From Flavobacterium sandaracinum (GTDB lineage Bacteria; Bacteroidota; Bacteroidia; Flavobacteriales; Flavobacteriaceae), in NCBI RefSeq assembly GCF_004349135.1, contig NZ_SMFN01000012.1:61103-125102 (forward strand): a stretch of DNA of 64,000 nucleotides, read 5' to 3'. Positions within the stretch are counted from its first letter, which is position 1. Each line of letters starts with the position of its first letter. The notes below the pieces were generated by a model. The model saw only the letters and a list, made by a program, of their open reading frames with translations, searched no databases and was not told the DNA's origin. The position numbers and the translations under genes were made by a program. Positions 60,166-64,000 of this stretch are shown here, one piece after another.

Positions 60166-63162
60166 CTAAAACAATAATCTGATGGTAACGGTTGTTCCGT
60201 CATTTTCAGTCATTTCAATTTTGATGGGATCAACATTAGCTGGCTGTAATAAAAGGATTCGCTCTCGAGCCAATGCAATTCCTCTTGAAACATGAAATTT
60301 TGATTGTTTACGAGTATTTAATCCTTTTCCATTATCAATTATTTTACATTCTAAAATTTTACTTTCAAGTATTTCAAAAGAAATTTTCAATTTTGGAAAT
60401 GGGTGTGATTCATCAAAAGCATGAACAAAAACATTTTCTACAAAAGGTTGAAGCAACATTGGATAAACTTCTAAGGTTGCCTCATCAATCAACGGATCAA
60501 TATAAATTTCACTACTAATACGACCTTTAAATCGCATGTTTTCTATAAAAATATAACTTTTTAAATATTCAACTTCGTCCTTAATTGTGATGGTTTGTTT
60601 TGGTGAGTTTTTTAAAGTTTTTCGCATCAATCCTGCGAATTCACTTATATATAACGAGGAATTCCTCTCGTCATTTGAACCAACATACGCTTGAATAGAA
60701 TTTAAAGTATTATAAATGAAATGCGGATTCATTTGGTTAGATAGTGCTTCAAATTTAGCTTCAGCTACTTGTTTTTCTTTACAAGCTTTATCTTTAGCAA
60801 TATTTCTTTTTCTGTTAATGATATAAAATACCACACTGGAAATAAATAAAATAATTAAAGAAATGAACCACCAAGTAAACCAAAAGGGAGGTTCCACGCA
60901 AATATCCACTAATTTAAAAATAGTAGATTTTCCAGCATTCGAATCAAAAACTTCTACTTCAACTAGATAATCGCCATAAGGCAAATAAGGAAAAAACAAG
61001 TTGGCTTTGTCGCTGTATGGACTCCATCGGTTATTAGACTTCAAACGATAGCGGAATTTCAATTTCTCTGGAAAAGGATACCCTTTTGGAATAAAATCAA
61101 TAGAAAAAGAGTTTTGTTGATAATCCCGAACTAATTTATTAGAAGTATACTTGAACCATTTGTAATTAAATTTATCAATAGGAATGTTATTGACCGCTAT
61201 CTTACTAATAGCTATACCTAATACGGTAATTTGCTCCTTTAAAAGTTTATCTAAATCCACGGTGTAAAAGCCTTTTTCAGTCCCTAACCATAATTGATTT
61301 TTAAAAATTTGAGAAGTGGTAAAATTACAATCTTTTAATCCTTGCTCTTGATCAATCAATCGGAAGACACCATTCTGGTATATGTTCATTCCTTTTTCAG
61401 TTCCTATTAAAATACAATCTTTGTAAGCTTCCAGGAAAAGAATAGTTTTACCAACGAGTTTGTTTTTATTAATCGTTTTTAAAACTTTAAAAGTTTTACT
61501 GTCCTCCACTATAAAAACATTTCCAAATTCAGCGGCTAAAATAAGTTGACCTTTGTCATTAATGGTAATGTGTTTGAACTTTTTTTCTTTCCAAATTTCA
61601 TCAGCTAAATAGGACTGAAATTGATTATTGTGATAAACATACAAACCATTAAAAACGGACAGAAGATACGTTTTGTCCTTGTTACTCAATATTTGCACAA
61701 TATATTGCGGCGTATCTTTTTCAAATTTTGAATAATGTTTACTTTTAAGTTTATAAATATCATCATATACTCGAACACCTGCATAAGTAATCGTCTCAAT
61801 AAATTTATCATTTGAAGAAAATCCAAATTTTAGACTATGTTTAGGGACGTAATTGATGATTTTTCCTAAAGAATTAATCTCAAATATTCCAATATTACTG
61901 CCAATCCAGAATGAATTTTTATGTTTAACCATTTCATAAAATACAATTCCGTCTGCTTTAATATTAAAATTCAGTTCAAAATCTCTCGATTTAACTCCTT
62001 GTTTGTTTATACTATTATTTCCTTTGTTTAAATAGGCTTGTTCAACATTTTTAAACTCTGAAAGTGAAATTGTTTTTAAAATTTCCTTGTTAGAATCTAA
62101 AATTGTTACCCCCTTATTGTGTAAAAGAAATTTCCTTTTATCAAAATTTTCAAAATCGATAACTGAACTTCCATCAAATGGAGAATAATCAATTATTTTA
62201 TCCAATCGAACTTTATAGATACCTTTATCATTAGAACCGACATATAAGATGTCCTTTGTTTTGTCATAAACAACATTGAGTAAAACTTTTGAATCAATTC
62301 CGTACTGGTTCGACACATCAATCATTTTATCATCTTCAATGCGAAAGAGTCCTCCATTGGGATTATAAACTCCCCAGGCTGCCGCAAAAATGGAATTTCT
62401 TTTATCTTTAGCAAACTGCCATACGGTTGACTTTCCAAATTTAGAAGAGGTAAATTTCCTATTTTTAATATCTAAAATATCAAATTTATCAATAAAGCCA
62501 TCATTTGCACTATATAAACTCGAACTAAAAAGAGCTAAACAGTACGTGTTTTTATGTAAAATAATGGGCATTATTTTGGGAATTTCTCCTGATTCATCAA
62601 TTTTATATAAACCATCAAAAATGGAAGTAAAATATACTTCACCATCATCTTCAAAAAATGAAATACAAATAAAATCTTCTTTATGTGTAGGCATTTTTGG
62701 TGTTACAACTTTATTGGTATTAATATCAATGATAGAAACCCCTTGTTCTGTACCAACGTACATTTTATTTTTGTACGGAAATACTTTTCTGGTTTTATTG
62801 GCTAATAGACCATCTTTAGTAGTGAAAATAGTGAATTTTTTTCCGTTAAATTTACTGACTCCACCACCATAACTGGCAAACCACATATTTCCATTGGTAT
62901 CTTGAGAGATATCCCAACAACTATTGTGTCCTAAACCATCTAACTCGTCCATGTTAAAAAACGAACCATTTTCCATCCTGGAAACTCCATTTTCAGTTCC
63001 AATCCATAAAACATTTTCTGAATCTAAAAATAATGATCTAACAGCATTATTTGGTAAACCATCTTTGGTAGAATAATTACGAGAAGGTAAATATTGACCA
63101 AAGATTAAAAAAGGGACCAAAAAGAAACAAAAGTATATAATTGTTTTTTTTAGCTTTTGCAT
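60166..63162 (-). CDS. Two-component sensor: Reg_prop / Y_Y_Y domains with LytS-type histidine kinase
   Basis: 998 residues. After a signal peptide (KTIIYFCFFLVPFLIFGQ) come many Reg_prop blades (SLFLDSENVLWIGTENGVSR, then DTNGNMWFASYGGGVSKF and weaker copies to about residue 650), a Y_Y_Y domain (FRYRLKSNNRWSPYSDKANL to about 765), one membrane span (about 772-795) and a cytosolic kinase of the His_kinase (LytS/YehU) class with the phosphoacceptor His in NQMNPHFIYNTLNSIQAY, N-box LQPFVENVFVHAF and G-box DNGKGLN. The periplasmic propeller would sense a ligand, often a glycan. No HTH_18 and no adjacent regulator is present, so its LytTR-type response regulator must lie elsewhere. Confidence 0.92.
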   Translation of the reverse strand: MQKLKKTIIYFCFFLVPFLIFGQYLPSRNYSTKDGLPNNAVRSLFLDSENVLWIGTENGVSRMENGSFFNMDELDGLGHNSCWDISQDTNGNMWFASYGGGVSKFNGKKFTIFTTKDGLLANKTRKVFPYKNKMYVGTEQGVSIIDINTNKVVTPKMPTHKEDFICISFFEDDGEVYFTSIFDGLYKIDESGEIPKIMPIILHKNTYCLALFSSSLYSANDGFIDKFDILDIKNRKFTSSKFGKSTVWQFAKDKRNSIFAAAWGVYNPNGGLFRIEDDKMIDVSNQYGIDSKVLLNVVYDKTKDILYVGSNDKGIYKVRLDKIIDYSPFDGSSVIDFENFDKRKFLLHNKGVTILDSNKEILKTISLSEFKNVEQAYLNKGNNSINKQGVKSRDFELNFNIKADGIVFYEMVKHKNSFWIGSNIGIFEINSLGKIINYVPKHSLKFGFSSNDKFIETITYAGVRVYDDIYKLKSKHYSKFEKDTPQYIVQILSNKDKTYLLSVFNGLYVYHNNQFQSYLADEIWKEKKFKHITINDKGQLILAAEFGNVFIVEDSKTFKVLKTINKNKLVGKTILFLEAYKDCILIGTEKGMNIYQNGVFRLIDQEQGLKDCNFTTSQIFKNQLWLGTEKGFYTVDLDKLLKEQITVLGIAISKIAVNNIPIDKFNYKWFKYTSNKLVRDYQQNSFSIDFIPKGYPFPEKLKFRYRLKSNNRWSPYSDKANLFFPYLPYGDYLVEVEVFDSNAGKSTIFKLVDICVEPPFWFTWWFISLIILFISSVVFYIINRKRNIAKDKACKEKQVAEAKFEALSNQMNPHFIYNTLNSIQAYVGSNDERNSSLYISEFAGLMRKTLKNSPKQTITIKDEVEYLKSYIFIENMRFKGRISSEIYIDPLIDEATLEVYPMLLQPFVENVFVHAFDESHPFPKLKISFEILESKILECKIIDNGKGLNTRKQSKFHVSRGIALARERILLLQPANVDPIKIEMTENDGTTVTIRLLF

Positions 63163-63434
63163 GTAAAAATCCTTTTAATAAAAAATAAATTACAAACAAG
63201 CACTGATCGAGGTGAAATAAAAACGATTATGAAATCATTAAGTAATTCATTTTGAGTAACACATATTTTTTTAAAAAAATCATATGATATCTGAATTACA
63301 TTAACTGTAGTACTCTTTATTAAAAAATTAGATTCCATTAAGATATTATGTATTTAAAAGCGAAAATAGCATTTACTAATGTTGATTCCTACAATAATTC
63401 ATAATAAATCTAAAACTAAAAGCCTTTAAAAACA
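63163..63434. other. Intergenic region between sensor-kinase gene and 5S rRNA
   Basis: AT-rich spacer with no gene. Some TATTTTT-like words lie in it but no complete promoter for the minus-strand kinase (start 63162) was found. It holds no tRNA. The rRNA terminator begins at 63435. Confidence 0.5.
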
Positions 63435-63466
63435 AAAAACCCTTCATCTCTAGATGAAGGGTTTTT
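63435..63466 (-). terminator. Terminator of the rRNA operon
   Basis: AAAAACCCTTCATC (63435-63448) pairs with GATGAAGGGTTTTT (63453-63466) around a TCTA loop, directly after the 5S gene in its direction of transcription, with T's on the minus strand. Confidence 0.9.
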
Positions 63467-63470
63467 AAAG

Positions 63471-63579
63471 AAAGGCGACGACATACTCTCCCACATAACT
63501 GCAGTACCATCTGCGCAGGCGGGCTTAACTACTCTGTTCGGGATGGGAAGAGGTGAGCCCCGCCGCAATAACCACCTTA
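63471..63579 (-). rRNA. rrf: 5S ribosomal RNA
   Basis: The minus strand reads GGTGGTTATTGCGGCGGGGC ... CTCACCTCTTCCCATCCCGA ... GAACAGAGTAGTTAAGCCCG ... GTATGTCGTCGCC, the expected 5S sequence with the conserved CCCGAACAG and AGTTAAGCCCG boxes. Length is about 109 bases; the exact ends are estimated by comparison with other Bacteroidota. It is the last gene of an rRNA operon transcribed leftward, whose 16S lies beyond the right end. Confidence 0.95.
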
Positions 63580-63727
63580 AGAGGTTATAATTGCTTTGGG
63601 CAATTACTGTAATGTTGTTTATTATTTGATAAACATCAATTACATAATATCTTAACATACTGAGATAAAGAAAAATTTTGTTTTATTAGAAAGTTTCTTC
63701 ATGCCGATTGCTCGGCAGGAAAAGCGT
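63580..63727 (-). other. 23S-5S intergenic spacer
   Basis: No tRNA is seen here. TGCCGATTGCTCGGCA (63702-63717) is a 6-bp hairpin with a four-base loop, and the rest is AT-rich. It probably contains rRNA processing sites. Confidence 0.7.
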
Positions 63728-64000
63728 ACATAAGCTTACGGGTTATTAGTACTACTCGACTATGACATTACTGCCTTTACATCTATAGCCTATCAACGTG
63801 GTCATCTCCCACGACCCTTAAAAGAAATCTCATCTTGTGGTGGGTTTCGCGCTTATATGCTTTCAGCGCTTATCCCTTCCAAACGTAGCTACTCTGCGAT
63901 GCCACTGGCGTGACAACAGATACACTAGAGGTTTGTCCAATTCGGTCCTCTCGTACTAGAATCAGATCCACTCAAATTTCTTGCGCCCACAGTAGATAGA
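63728..64000 (-). rRNA. rrl: 23S ribosomal RNA, 3' end (partial)
   Basis: The minus strand runs off the right edge and ends with TAGTACTAATAACCCGTAAG near 63728, the usual end of 23S. The segment includes the alpha-sarcin/ricin loop word AGTACGAGAGGAC (complement of about 63943-63955). The exact 3' end is estimated. Confidence 0.93.

Noticed and set aside
63416..63658. 80-residue minus-strand frame
   Set aside because: Overlaps the 5S rRNA gene and its terminator.

Overview
The window is chromosomal DNA of a member of the Bacteroidota, most probably a Flavobacterium or close relative. The DNA is AT-rich with very short intergenic gaps. Several promoters fit the Bacteroidota pattern TTG-N19-TAnnTTTG, and Shine-Dalgarno sequences are weak or absent. 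The gene content is flavobacterial: the type IX secretion protein PorQ beside cmk and lon, a glgA-glgC-glgB-GH31 glycogen cluster, head-GIN and DUF4097-like surface proteins behind an ECF sigma factor, a Reg_prop/Y_Y_Y sensor kinase, and many lipoproteins of the MKK...C type. I see no prophage, insertion sequence, CRISPR array or tRNA gene.

Layout. 1-6.9 kb: the tail of an HsdR_N-like protein, a GT2 glycosyltransferase, an OmpA lipoprotein, a YrdC/YciO-family protein, a UvrD/PcrA helicase, a TauE/SafE transporter and a small membrane protein. 7-14.7 kb: a class-A-like serine hydrolase, an M1 aminopeptidase, a Dph6-like ATPase, an aminopeptidase P, a DUF1697 protein and a YIP1-like membrane protein. 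15.2-16.7 kb: an ohrR-ohr-nitroreductase operon with a recognisable operator over its promoter. 16.8-17.5 kb: an intergenic tandem repeat and a structured RNA element, then recG. 20.3-26.8 kb: an RND efflux operon (adaptor, pump, TolC) followed by a bestrophin-like channel. 26.9-30.8 kb: an AraC regulator convergent with an aldehyde dehydrogenase, alcohol dehydrogenase and DUF779 cluster.

31.1-42.5 kb is housekeeping: pheT, a fasciclin protein, rpsA, a nucleoside-type MFS transporter, cmk, porQ and lon. 42.8-45.7 kb: a short leader ORF, ECF sigma factor, anti-sigma-like membrane protein and two beta-repeat surface proteins, all in one run. 45.8-59.3 kb: a UMF1-type MFS transporter, an M48 lipoprotein protease, the glycogen cluster, an alpha/beta hydrolase, msrB, an endonuclease III-like protein and an amidase lipoprotein. 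The right end has a small HNH-like protein, a 998-residue sensor kinase, and the 5S and 3' end of the 23S rRNA of an rRNA operon running leftwards (its 16S lies outside).

The most notable non-coding signal is a structured RNA element present three times (17185-17330 +, 34364-34470 +, 36570-36635 -). The copies share the 5' box TAGCC(CC/TT)GA, a central hairpin with a conserved bulged C but different stem sequence, and a 3' box AGCG(G/A)GA that can pair with the 5' box. Two copies flank rpsA and point towards it. This probably belongs to a known class of flavobacterial non-coding RNA (I recall a motif called Flavo-1), but I could not check that here.
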